The notes beneath the pieces are model-generated. The model was given only the letters and a program-made list of their open reading frames with translations, was not told the DNA's origin and did not search any database. From the NCBI GenBank assembly GCA_003240855.1, contig QFNN01000003.1, forward strand, positions 1 to 64,000: a stretch of 64,000 bases of DNA, written 5' to 3'. This document shows positions 1 to 6,540 of this stretch, piece by piece (the first letter of the stretch is position 1; every line of letters begins with the position of its first letter). This stretch comes from Sphingomonas sanxanigenens. GTDB taxonomy: Bacteria; Pseudomonadota; Alphaproteobacteria; Sphingomonadales; Sphingomonadaceae. A program made the position numbers and the translations under genes.

Positions 1-134
1 AAAACACCGCCAGAGGCGCTCGTCCGGATCACATCACCGAAAACGCATCGCCACCCAACAAGCCCGGAACCTCAGTCTCATGAATAGGCCGGGCTAGGGA
101 AGCTCGTGAAGCATAAGCCGGTGGAGAAGCCGGA

Positions 135-461
135 GTGACTAACAGTTACATTTGCTGCCTGTGCGGTAGGGATATAACCAAAGAAGACTACGCCGCCCTA
201 CATCTGATTGCGACCAACCTCTGGGAGCGGGAGGCGGCACAAAGCGCCTATGCGCACTCTCGCTGCGCGGAAGACCAGATGGTGTTTGGCCAAATCTCGC
301 CCGATGCACTCGTAGACGGCAGCACAGGGTATTCTGTGCAAGAGATTATCTGGGGCGAGGACGAAGGGCGACGTGTGCGCCTATCTGGATGGGGCTGCCT
401 AGCCGGGTTAGTCATCGTCCTTGCCGCCCTCTACCTCATCACCCGCTTTGTGGGATTGTAA
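135..461 (+). CDS. hypothetical small membrane protein with N-terminal cysteines
   Basis: I do not recognise this 108-residue protein. The GTG start at 135 follows GGAGAAGCCGGA, a usable ribosome binding site. The N terminus has C7, C8 and C10 (motif CCLCG), with H41 and C44 further on, which could bind a metal (inference only). Residues about 87-108 (GCLAGLVIVLAALYLITRF) are a clear single membrane helix at the extreme C terminus, so the protein is probably tail-anchored with a cytoplasmic N-terminal part. It precedes a toxin-antitoxin pair in a region of lower GC than the core genome, consistent with accessory DNA. Nothing identifiable lies in bases 1-134. Confidence 0.55.
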   Translation: MTNSYICCLCGRDITKEDYAALHLIATNLWEREAAQSAYAHSRCAEDQMVFGQISPDALVDGSTGYSVQEIIWGEDEGRRVRLSGWGCLAGLVIVLAALYLITRFVGL

Positions 462-661
462 GCGACATAACCACCCAACATTTGCGAACGCCAAACTTAT
501 GTCGTATTTTCCGATTATCGGATGGCTCGTCCGAGTCATCGGGTGTTGCGGGAGGGGTAGACGCTCACCATATGATGAACCGAAGTTCGTCACGCGCATT
601 TACGCTTTTTGAGGCTTTTTGGTCGACCGTTGGCAGGGGGCTGCGGCGGAATGGAAACGTT

Positions 662-952
662 ATGCGTGAGAGTTTTGAATTGAAGGTACATCTGGATCGG
701 GACGAAGATACCGGTCGCTGGTTTGTATCTTCTTCCGATATCCCCGGCCTCTGGCTTGAGGCTGATAATCCTGTTGCGCTGATGGAGCGCATCGCCAGCG
801 CGGCGCCCGAACTTATCGAACTCAATCTAGATGAGATCGTGGAAAGCTGTAGGGCTCGCCAGGATGGCGTGCGCGTCAAAGAGTGGAAGCCCACCGCCCG
901 CCCATCGATCCGGCCTGTTTTCGACAGTCCGCTCGAACTCGCTTATGTCTGA
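662..952 (+). CDS. hicB: HicB-like antitoxin (DUF1902 type)
   Basis: This 96-residue protein resembles the DUF1902/HicB-like partner of HicA toxins. Visible family features are a short beta-rich start (ESFELKVHLDRDEDTGRWFV), the phrase SSSDIPGLWLEADNPVALMERI, and a helix ending in LIELN. In known pairs the protein binds and neutralises the HicA mRNA interferase and represses the operon. The next gene begins 6 bases downstream and encodes the toxin, so the two are surely co-transcribed. The ATG at 662 is chosen because it matches the start of the domain; an open frame extends upstream to 389 but its residues look non-coding. Antitoxin-first order differs from the classic hicAB order but is common for DUF1902 pairs. 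Confidence 0.8.
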   Translation: MRESFELKVHLDRDEDTGRWFVSSSDIPGLWLEADNPVALMERIASAAPELIELNLDEIVESCRARQDGVRVKEWKPTARPSIRPVFDSPLELAYV

Positions 953-958
953 CCCTGC

Positions 959-1153
959 GTGGCGGGGTTTTATAAGGATGTGAAGCGGCGACTTATTGAA
1001 GCGGGCTGCACCTTTGTCCGCAATGGCAAAGGTGATCATGAAATTTGGTATAGCCCGATCACTCGTCGAAACGTAATCCTCGATCGCGGCGTTCAGATAA
1101 GGCATACCGCGAACGGCACGCTGATTGACGCCGGCCTCGACAAGCTCCCATAA
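959..1153 (+). CDS. hicA: HicA-like mRNA interferase toxin
   Basis: This 64-residue protein has the HicA (YcfA) double-stranded-RNA-binding-like fold signature. It starts with a GFYKDVKRRLIEAGCTFVR helix-strand stretch, then GKGDHEIWY carrying the catalytic histidine at about residue 27, and ends with a region of the form HTANGTLIDAGL. Family members cleave mRNA during translation and cause reversible growth arrest until neutralised by HicB. The start is GTG at 959; no in-frame ATG gives the full domain. It is translationally close to the antitoxin gene and is followed directly by a 13-bp stem-loop at 1159-1191, so the pair forms a compact two-gene unit. Confidence 0.82.
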   Translation: MAGFYKDVKRRLIEAGCTFVRNGKGDHEIWYSPITRRNVILDRGVQIRHTANGTLIDAGLDKLP

Positions 1154-1158
1154 AAACA

Positions 1159-1191
1159 AACCCGGCTGAGCCGTCATTGCTCAGCCGGGTT
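1159..1191. terminator. perfect 13-bp stem-loop after hicA
   Basis: AACCCGGCTGAGC (1159-1171) pairs perfectly with 1179-1191 around a 7-base loop. On the minus strand the stem is followed by a TGTTTTT tract, on the plus strand by a mixed sequence. It may therefore terminate in both directions, better on the minus strand. It sits six bases after the hicA stop codon. Confidence 0.6.
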
Positions 1192-1311
1192 AGTTCAATC
1201 GGCCCTAAGCCCATTGTCCTCATGAAGGATTCGGCGAGCTAAGGCATTCACATACATCAATTGCCCATACATAGTGGGCGACACATCTAAAATTCGCGAG
1301 AGGTGAAGTGC

Positions 1312-1584
1312 ATGGATCTCGACACGGCTCAGGCAATCCAAAGCCTAGTAAATATGGTAGATCACGTCCATTCTACCAAATCTTTTCAGGGCTTTACCGG
1401 CAACCTAGCCATCGCCGCAATTTGCGCGCTGAGAAGCAATGGCTCGCTCTCTCCTCAAATTGAGGCATTTGTCGATCAGACTTTTGTCAATTTCCAAGAG
1501 ATTATTGATAACGAGCCCTACGAAAACACTCAGTCATTGTTTTTATCTGCGCGAGAAATGTGGGATGCGAGCGCGCCAAGATAG
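1312..1584 (+). CDS. hypothetical protein, 90 aa
   Basis: Unrecognised 90-residue soluble protein starting MDLDTAQAIQSLVNMVDHVH. The ATG at 1312 is preferred over an in-frame GTG at 1303 because GAGAGGTG (1298-1305) then stands at good ribosome-binding distance. The sequence is mostly helical, with no membrane segment, signal peptide or obvious metal site. Codon use is less GC-biased than in the core genes downstream, as for the neighbouring toxin-antitoxin genes, which fits accessory DNA. No function can be proposed. Confidence 0.5.
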   Translation: MDLDTAQAIQSLVNMVDHVHSTKSFQGFTGNLAIAAICALRSNGSLSPQIEAFVDQTFVNFQEIIDNEPYENTQSLFLSAREMWDASAPR

Positions 1585-1660
1585 CGTGTTCGCTCTTTGC
1601 GAAACATGAGCGAGCGCGGTTGAGAGAACGGCGTTGCCGACTGGAAAGCCGCCGAGCTGA

Positions 1661-1840
1661 TCAACCGAAGCGGAGCCCCTCCGAGAACACGCAGATGCCC
1701 AGCCTCTCATTGTGTAGCTTGGGATCATTCGCGATCTCGCGCGTTGCGCGGTGCCAATCTTCAGGCGCGTCCAGATAGCGGCGCACGCGGTAGCACCATT
1801 CGATACACGACGCTTGCGAGGCGTGTGTAAGACCTATCCC
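1661..1840 (-). pseudogene. possible gene remnant or small unknown ORF
   Basis: On the minus strand the residues ending YLDAPEDWHRATREIANDP and then HNERLGICVFSEGLRFG look like genuine protein, with good amphipathic composition. The frame runs upstream without a convincing start, straight into the tRNA-like repeat at 1877-1922. I read it as the C-terminal end of a gene whose 5' part was lost or displaced at the integration junction. It could instead be chance. The remainder of 1585-1876 shows no other supported gene. Confidence 0.3.
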
Positions 1841-1876
1841 CGAAGAGTGTAAATTACTGTATTTTCTGGGAAAGTT

Positions 1877-1922
1877 TGGTGGACGCACTTGGGCTCGAAC
1901 CAAGGACCCGCTGATTAAGAGT
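1877..1922. repeat. attachment-site copy: 3' half of tRNA-Lys
   Basis: These 46 bases repeat 6360-6405, the 3' half of the tRNA-Lys gene from the anticodon loop through the encoded CCA, in the same orientation. Only two positions differ (1890/6373 and 1902/6385). The 5' half of the tRNA is absent here, so this is a fragment, not a gene. A tRNA 3' end duplicated at the distal boundary, with an integrase just inside it, is the standard mark of tyrosine-recombinase integration. The flanking bases are also loosely similar (TTTTC and GAAAG tracts), suggesting the similarity continues slightly beyond the core. Confidence 0.88.
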
Positions 1923-1941
1923 TTTGGAATCACGCCCTTGC

Positions 1942-2059
1942 GCTAGATTGCGTTAGCTTGTTCTAGCACCTCTAACCCTTGATATTGCGCGCTTTTCGCC
2001 CTTGCTTTTTTGCGGTTCCTTGTCGTAGCTGTAAGCTCCTTGCTAGAAATACGCTAGAA
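1942..2059. promoter_or_regulatory. left GCTAGA cluster (probable integrase arm sites)
   Basis: Four GCTAGA(A) motifs occur at 1942, 1961 (inverted, TTCTAGC), 2042 and 2053. The last two form GCTAGAAATACGCTAGAA (2042-2059), two copies 11 bp apart, about one helical turn. The same 18 bases recur exactly at 6274-6291. Sites near both attachment cores in this arrangement are what arm-type binding sites for a tyrosine integrase or its excisionase look like. The pair ends only 20 bp before the integrase start codon, so binding would also be likely to repress int. Confidence 0.55.
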
Positions 2060-2079
2060 TATAGCAGCCAAGGAGCAGC

Positions 2080-3372
2080 ATGGCAAAGATTACGAAGACC
2101 TTCGTGGACAAGGTCACAGCGCCCGCCGAGGGCTACGAGGTTCACTGGGACGACAGCGTGAAGGGCTACGGTCTGCGCGTCTCGTCGCAGGGCAAGCGAG
2201 TGTTCATCGTCATGGGCCGGGTGCTGGGCAAGTCGATCCAGTTCACCCTCGGTCCCTACGGCACGCTCACCGAGGACGCCGCGCGCAAGCGGGCGCAGAA
2301 GGTGTTGCAGGACATGCGCGAGGGGATCGACCCGCGCGCTGTGGTCAAGGCTGACGCTGCGGCGAAGGTCACGCTTCAAGACGTGCTTGAGGCCTATGTC
2401 GGTCGCCCCGGCAAGATGAAGGACAGCACCGCGCGCGAGTATCGCCGCCATGTGGAGAAGACCTTTGCCAAGTGGGCACCGCTGCCCATCGCTAGCATCA
2501 CCCGCGATATGGTGAAGGAGCGCCACGCTGCGCTGGTGAAGGGCGGTCTGGAAGGGAAGAAGGCTGCACCCGCCAGCGCCAACGCCGCGTTCGTCACGCT
2601 GCGCATCCTGATCCGCTTCGCGACCGACGAATACCGGCAGGCCGACGGCACCCCGCTAATCCGCGACAATCCGGTGGATGCGCTCAAGCACCATTGGGCG
2701 AAGCTGGGCACGCGCACCGAGCGTTATGTGGACCGCCGCAAGATTGGCGCGGTCTGGAACAAGCTGCACGCCATGCGTAGCGAGGTTCAGGGCTACGAGG
2801 CACTGGCGTCGGTGGACCTGACCATCTTCCTCCTGCTGACCGGCGCGCGTCGTGACGAAGCGGCGACGTTGACGTGGGATCGCGTGCATATTGATGACCA
2901 CAACTCGGCCGAGTGCTGGTGGCATCTGGACGACCGCAAGCGTGGCGATCCGATATGGCTCCCGCTGTCGTCGCAGGCCGTGGCGCTGCTCAAGTCGCGC
3001 CCGCGCCTCAAGCTGGCTGATGGGACCGAAAGCCCGTTCGTGTTTCCCTCGTGGGGCAAGTCGGGACGGATCATGGATGCGCGCGCTCCGATGGAGGTGG
3101 TCGGCGAGATCGCGGGCAAGCATCTCTCGCTCCACGACCTCCGCCGTTCGTTCACGAACTACGCCATGCGTGAGTGTCTGATTGAGAAGTTCCGCACTGA
3201 CCTGCTCACCGGCCACAAGCCGAGCAGCGACGACGTGACCGCCCGTGCATATCTCGACCTGGCGCACCTCGATTGGCTTCAGCCCGATGTGCAGAAGGTC
3301 GGCGACTGGATCGAGCAGCAGGCCGCTATCGCTGCCAGCAAGAACGTGGTGCCGCTGCACGCCGCTGGGTGA
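2080..3372 (+). CDS. int: tyrosine site-specific integrase (P4-like)
   Basis: This 430-residue tyrosine recombinase should catalyse integration and excision at the tRNA-Lys site. The N-terminal third (to about residue 90) is the DUF4102-type arm-binding domain seen in P4-like integrases (GYEVHWDDSVKGYGLRVSS). A core-binding helical domain follows at about 105-200. The catalytic domain shows the conserved residues: R256 in LLLTGARRDE, HDLRR at about 352-356, H379 in LTGHK and the nucleophile Y391 in ARAYLD. All active-site residues are present, so the enzyme looks functional. The ATG at 2080 has AAGGAG at 2070-2075. The gene lies just inside the att repeat, with candidate binding sites overlapping its promoter region. 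Confidence 0.95.
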   Translation: MAKITKTFVDKVTAPAEGYEVHWDDSVKGYGLRVSSQGKRVFIVMGRVLGKSIQFTLGPYGTLTEDAARKRAQKVLQDMREGIDPRAVVKADAAAKVTLQDVLEAYVGRPGKMKDSTAREYRRHVEKTFAKWAPLPIASITRDMVKERHAALVKGGLEGKKAAPASANAAFVTLRILIRFATDEYRQADGTPLIRDNPVDALKHHWAKLGTRTERYVDRRKIGAVWNKLHAMRSEVQGYEALASVDLTIFLLLTGARRDEAATLTWDRVHIDDHNSAECWWHLDDRKRGDPIWLPLSSQAVALLKSRPRLKLADGTESPFVFPSWGKSGRIMDARAPMEVVGEIAGKHLSLHDLRRSFTNYAMRECLIEKFRTDLLTGHKPSSDDVTARAYLDLAHLDWLQPDVQKVGDWIEQQAAIAASKNVVPLHAAG

Positions 3373-3671
3373 TGCACGCGCGGGGCCGCGCAGCCTCGCG
3401 CACAGCCCCGGTCGCGCAGCGCCGCCGGGTAAGGGGCGGCGGCACCCCGATCACCGCTGTAGCCGGCCTGTAGCCGAGAGGCCGTCTCGGTCAGGTCCAA
3501 TTCGCACAATCGAGGGAAATCGCGCGAGGCCGGCGATAGGCAAATCGCCCCCTGATCGGTTTACGGACCAAAAATCTGCCGAGCGATTGGGCATCGACTC
3601 ACAGCCCACACTGAGCTATCAAACATCCACCCGCAGCCATGCGCTCAATCGGAGCGTAGGAAACAGCCGCA
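3373..3671 (+). other. structured gene-free stretch after int
   Basis: I find no credible coding frame between the integrase stop and the terminator at 3672-3715. The stretch has several stem-loops: GCCGCC/GGCGGC at 3421-3440 and CCGAGA/TCTCGG at 3474-3490 are perfect. It could be a long 3' untranslated region of int, or a small RNA gene ending at the terminator. The choice cannot be made from sequence alone. Confidence 0.35.
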
Positions 3672-3715
3672 AGGCAGGCGTTGACGAAGCAATAGCTCGT
3701 CCGTCTGCCTTTTTT
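3672..3715 (+). terminator. Rho-independent terminator
   Basis: AGGCAG (3672-3677) pairs with CTGCCT (3705-3710), and inside it GACGA (3683-3687) pairs with TCGTC (3697-3701). The hairpin runs into a six-T tract at 3710-3715. This is the clearest intrinsic terminator on the plus strand of the element. It lies 300 bases past the integrase stop and 40 bases before the next gene. Confidence 0.75.
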
Positions 3716-3754
3716 ATTGGCGCGCGCGGATCGAGCTTCAATTGGAGAAGCCCG

Positions 3755-3949
3755 GTGACTACCATGATATACAGCAAGCCCCGCGAGATCTTTTGTTCTT
3801 GGGAGTTCGCGGAAGGACTTATGAACAGCGATGACGCTGTGGTCATTCTTGCCATCGCTACAAGTGATGAAGATATTTGCGCCATGACCTTTTGGTATAA
3901 GGACATGGATGTATTGCCGCCGTGGATTATCGACCGCAAAGCGGCGTAA
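3755..3949 (+). CDS. hypothetical protein, 64 aa
   Basis: Unrecognised small acidic protein reading MTTMIYSKPREIFCSWEF at its start. The GTG at 3755 is preferred because GGAGAAG at 3744-3750 is correctly spaced; an in-frame ATG follows at 3764. The C-terminal half (ATSDEDICAMTFWYKDMD, then PPWIIDRKAA) has the composition of a folded protein. No membrane segment or known motif is visible. It stands alone between the terminator after int and the AlpA-like gene. Confidence 0.5.
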   Translation: MTTMIYSKPREIFCSWEFAEGLMNSDDAVVILAIATSDEDICAMTFWYKDMDVLPPWIIDRKAA

Positions 3950-4095
3950 TTTTATCAAACACTCGCGCACTTGTTTGCGCTATAACTAGCTTGCCGGTCC
4001 GCGCTATCTGATATGGTGCGGGCCGGTAGTTCTCCCATCGGCTCCACTGTGGAGTGTTCACCCCGGCGCTAGGTTGCAGCGCACGGAGCCGAAAC

Positions 4096-4344
4096 GTGAC
4101 CGAAATGACTTTCGACCAGCTCTGCGAGCTGTTTGCCTACGAACCGATGCGCCGCCCCCTCGACAGTCGAGAGGTTGCCGAAATCCTCGGCGTGCATCCC
4201 AACACAATGGAGCAGTATCGCTTCCGTGGCGAAGGGCCGCGCTACTTCAGCCCGCCCGGCACGCGCCGCGTCTGGTATGCAGAACTCGATGTGCTGCGCT
4301 GGCTCGCGTCCGGTGCCCGTCAGAGCACCAGCGAAGCCGCCTGA
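4096..4344 (+). CDS. AlpA/excisionase-like helix-turn-helix DNA-binding protein
   Basis: This 82-residue protein has a MerR-like winged helix-turn-helix of the kind found in AlpA regulators and excisionases. The signature is RPLDSREVAEILGVHPNTME, then YRFRGEGPRYFSPPGTRRVWY and the tail VLRWLAS. In P4-like elements such proteins activate int or bend DNA for excision. Here it would be the natural partner for the GCTAGA sites at the ends (inference). GTG at 4096 is chosen over ATG 4105 because GGAG at 4085-4088 is ideally spaced. It is unlikely to be anything other than a small DNA-binding regulator. Confidence 0.8.
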   Translation: MTEMTFDQLCELFAYEPMRRPLDSREVAEILGVHPNTMEQYRFRGEGPRYFSPPGTRRVWYAELDVLRWLASGARQSTSEAA

Positions 4345-4399
4345 TCCCCCATTCATGAGTAGGCGGCAGGGAGCCACCCCCGCCGCCCGGAGTATCATC

Positions 4400-4573
4400 G
4401 TGAACAGCACATACATACCCGATCTCGCGGAGAGGTCGCAAACATCGACATGCCCCGAAGTATTTGGGCAAAACATAGCGCCGCGTAAAAATTCGCCGGA
4501 TGCAGATGGCGACGGGCATAGATTGACTACCGCCCCGACCGGCGCCGCTCGCTGGGAGGTCGCTCATGGCTGA
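4400..4573 (+). CDS. hypothetical protein, 57 aa
   Basis: Weakly supported unknown ORF. GTG at 4400 has GGAG at 4389-4392 at good distance, and the frame ends with TGA at 4571-4573, overlapping the start of the next gene by 8 bases, as elsewhere in this gene chain. The product begins MNSTYIPDLAERSQTSTCPE and is hydrophilic with no recognised domain. The overlap and ribosome binding site are the only support. Confidence 0.35.
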   Translation: MNSTYIPDLAERSQTSTCPEVFGQNIAPRKNSPDADGDGHRLTTAPTGAARWEVAHG

Positions 4574-4784
4574 CGATCCCGAGCGCGAAGCGGTTGATGC
4601 GTTCTTTGCTCAAGAAGCCCCACCCGTCAAACCGACGCCCTATCAGATGAGCGAAGGACACTTCTGGGGCGGGCCAACGCCTGAGCAAGAAATCCAGAAG
4701 ATCAAGGAGGTGCGCCTTGCGAAAGAGGCGGAGTTGGAAATCGCGAGGATCAAGGCGGGCGGGGGCGTACTCGCCCGCTGCTAG
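4566..4784 (+). CDS. hypothetical protein, 72 aa
   Basis: Unknown small protein with a strong GGGAGG ribosome binding site at 4554-4559 and an ATG start. It starts MADDPEREAVDAFFAQEAPP, has a proline-rich middle, and ends in a charged helix (EQEIQKIKEVRLAKEAELEI) likely to be a short coiled coil. That layout resembles small phage or satellite proteins, but I cannot assign it. The coding look of the DNA continues past its stop in another frame (see 4802-4918), so the annotated end may not be the ancestral one. Confidence 0.6.
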   Translation: MADDPEREAVDAFFAQEAPPVKPTPYQMSEGHFWGGPTPEQEIQKIKEVRLAKEAELEIARIKAGGGVLARC

Positions 4785-4801
4785 GTCAGACCGAAACGGC
4801 G

Positions 4802-4918
4802 GTGGACGAGGCGTTCAAGGCACTGCAATCCATCCACGACGCGAAGGCGGGCGCAGCGAAGAACCCGATGCGACTGACCCGCCCGTGCGATTTGACACAT
4901 AGGGGCACCGGCTCATGA
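4802..4918 (+). CDS. possible 38-aa ORF or frameshifted tail of the previous gene
   Basis: From GTG 4802 the frame reads MDEAFKALQSIHDAKAGAAK and ends at TGA 4916-4918, overlapping the next ATG by four bases (ATGA). The amino-acid composition looks real. No good ribosome binding site precedes the GTG, and the open frame extends back into the end of the 72-aa gene. It may therefore be the original C terminus of that gene after a frameshift, or a separate translationally coupled peptide. Confidence 0.35.
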   Translation: MDEAFKALQSIHDAKAGAAKNPMRLTRPCDLTHRGTGS

Positions 4919-5334
4919 CGACGATAACCACAGCCCGGAACAGGGTCATCACGGAGACCCCGGAACCGGATGACGTGCTGGTGCAGGTCATTCTATTCGG
5001 TGAGGGCGACACGCCGGGAACCGTTGCTGGTCGCAGCCTGCGCTACCTCCCTATCAGCGCCTATCAGGAATGCTTGGATTGGGCTGTCGCCATTGCCGAC
5101 CAGATGGCGCGCCCGCTCTACGTCGTGCCGCTCAATCACGGCGACATTCTCAACACCGAGCGGTGGACGCCATACCGCGACTTCATCGCCAGCATGAACG
5201 ATCAGCAGCGGGGCGAGCTGCGCCGTATCGTGGTCACCACATGCTGCGAGATCATGCGCGACTGCGACGACTGGCACGTCCGTGCCGATGCCCACGACAT
5301 TCTCACTCAACTGAAGGTGATACATCATGACTGA
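4915..5334 (+). CDS. hypothetical protein, 139 aa
   Basis: The largest unknown gene in the element. The soluble product begins MTTITTARNRVITETPEPDD and includes VAIADQMARPLYVVPLNHGD and ELRRIVVTTCCEIMRDCDDW. The paired cysteines (CC) and following C could be structural, but there is no known motif. The ATG at 4915 overlaps the upstream stop and the 3' end overlaps the next gene by 8 bases, so translation is coupled along the chain. No membrane segment or signal peptide is seen. Confidence 0.65.
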   Translation: MTTITTARNRVITETPEPDDVLVQVILFGEGDTPGTVAGRSLRYLPISAYQECLDWAVAIADQMARPLYVVPLNHGDILNTERWTPYRDFIASMNDQQRGELRRIVVTTCCEIMRDCDDWHVRADAHDILTQLKVIHHD

Positions 5335-5524
5335 CAACAACGAGTCCCTGAAAGCCGCCGAACCCGGTTCGCACCCAAAGGCGGAGAAGTATGGGATGCC
5401 CATCGAATATGCTGACCGCATCGTGCAGCGCCACTTCGGCCTGACCGACGACAACGCCGCGCTCGCTGGCGGGCAGATCGCCGCTGACATCGAGGTGAGC
5501 AAGGCGCTCGCCAAGAAGGACTGA
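5327..5524 (+). CDS. hypothetical protein, 65 aa
   Basis: Unknown 65-residue protein starting MTDNNESLKAAEPGSHPKAE. AAGGTGA at 5313-5319 is a good ribosome binding site inside the preceding gene. The middle (MPIEYADRIVQRHFGLTDDN) is a plausible helix pair and the C terminus is a lysine-rich helix. It overlaps its upstream neighbour by 8 bases and lies 5 bases before the next gene, so it belongs to the same transcript. No function is evident. Confidence 0.6.
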   Translation: MTDNNESLKAAEPGSHPKAEKYGMPIEYADRIVQRHFGLTDDNAALAGGQIAADIEVSKALAKKD

Positions 5525-5529
5525 CCACA

Positions 5530-5754
5530 GTGTCGGGCCTCCGGGCACTACAGCGTCGCGTGGCGAAGCTGGAGACCGCTCGGAAGCCGCGACCGTCACC
5601 CATCGTCATCATGTGCGGCTCGTTCGACGAGTTCGCCGACACCGCCTACGCGGAGGTAGAAGCGGGCAAGCTGGCAGGGGACTTCCTGCGAATCCTCGAC
5701 ACGCTCCGCACATGGGACGAGGGCGGGGTATGGGCGTTGGCATATGCCCGCTGA
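5530..5754 (+). CDS. hypothetical protein, 74 aa
   Basis: Unknown protein with GTG start and AAGGA at 5516-5520. It opens with a basic amphipathic helix (GLRALQRRVAKLETARKPRP) followed by IVIMCGSFDEFADTAYAEVE and LRILDTLRTW. An N-terminal coiled-coil-like helix of the form LQRRVAKLE is frequent in small phage-borne hypothetical proteins, which is the only hint of origin. Its end overlaps the next gene by 11 bases. Confidence 0.6.
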   Translation: MSGLRALQRRVAKLETARKPRPSPIVIMCGSFDEFADTAYAEVEAGKLAGDFLRILDTLRTWDEGGVWALAYAR

Positions 5755-6103
5755 CGGTGAACCCGCGTGGCTACTAGCGTGGCAGGACCAGCAGAGTCGG
5801 CCAGCACCGCCGCCAGCGCCTAAACCGCCGCGTCCCAAGTCGGCAGACGGGTTGCATGTGCCGCTCCGTATGCGCGGGCAGGCCGCCGCCATCGGTATCA
5901 TCGAACCGGACCCTTGGCCGTTCGACGGGTGCAAGCGTCGCGAGCCGGTGACGGACGAGGATCACCCGGGCCGTGTGGTCAGGAAGGTTGGCTGGCACCG
6001 CTGTCTCAAGTGCCGCCGTCCATTCTTCTCAGAGGACGTGCTGCGCCTGCGCCTGTGCAGCGGCGCTCAGGGATGCCGGGGAGATGAAGATAGGTTTCGA
6101 TGA
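5744..6103 (+). CDS. hypothetical protein with C-terminal cysteine cluster
   Basis: Unknown 119-residue protein. After a proline-rich linker (RPAPPPAPKPPRPKS) the C-terminal half carries WHRCLKCRRPFFSEDVLRLR followed by LCSGAQGCRG. The CxxC plus the later C and GC form a probable zinc ribbon, suggesting nucleic-acid or protein binding. Small zinc-ribbon proteins of this kind act as transcription regulators in some phages and satellites, but the match is only in style. It is the last gene of the chain; bases 6104-6264 after it show no gene. Confidence 0.6.
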   Translation: MPADGEPAWLLAWQDQQSRPAPPPAPKPPRPKSADGLHVPLRMRGQAAAIGIIEPDPWPFDGCKRREPVTDEDHPGRVVRKVGWHRCLKCRRPFFSEDVLRLRLCSGAQGCRGDEDRFR

Positions 6104-6264
6104 GACAGGTTCGCGGGGTAAGTCCTTCCCTCGCGCCGAGGCATAGCGGTTCGTTCCTCGTTAAATCCAACGGCCGCGCCAGCGGGGATGGTCTTGCCTT
6201 TCCTCCTACGTCCTGACGCTGTGCAGCGCCTCGTGCCCTCGGGTGCGGGGCGCTGCTGTTAGCA

Positions 6265-6325
6265 GCTAGAGCGGCTAGAAATACGCTAGAAGGCGCGCGC
6301 CGCTGGCCTACGCTGCGGCGCTAGA
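6265..6325. promoter_or_regulatory. right GCTAGA cluster (probable integrase arm sites)
   Basis: Four direct GCTAGA motifs start at 6265, 6274, 6285 and 6320, within 100 bp of the att core at 6360. Bases 6274-6291 are identical to 2042-2059 at the other end. Because CTAG-containing words are scarce in this GC-rich DNA, the two clusters are unlikely to be chance. They are best explained as integrase or excisionase binding sites. Confidence 0.55.
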
Positions 6326-6359
6326 CCTTCTCTAAGTGGCTGTTTTCATTGAGAGAAAG

Positions 6360-6435
<76 letters not shown>

Positions 6436-6540
6436 ACTCGGGAGGCGGCGAAATGGTCGATCGGGGCCGCGCAGTCAACCCATATCGACGAAAATATTTG
6501 TCCTTTCGCGCAATCGTCGGTTCGACGGGCTTTTTTAGGG

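Noticed and set aside
123..143. Similar start regions at 123-143 and 3744-3763 (GGAGAAGCC then GTGACTA)
   Set aside because: The proteins that follow are unrelated, and shared ribosome binding sequence plus a GTG start over about 20 bases is too little to argue common origin.
389..661. Upstream extension of the HicB-like frame to 389
   Set aside because: The residues look non-coding (runs of His, Pro and Ser), overlap the 108-aa gene, and the domain starts at 662.
6515..6536. CGTCG-GTT-CGACG hairpin followed by GGC and six T on the plus strand
   Set aside because: A terminator in this direction would serve no adjacent plus-strand gene, and three bases separate stem and T tract. The orientation is wrong for both rodA and the tRNA.
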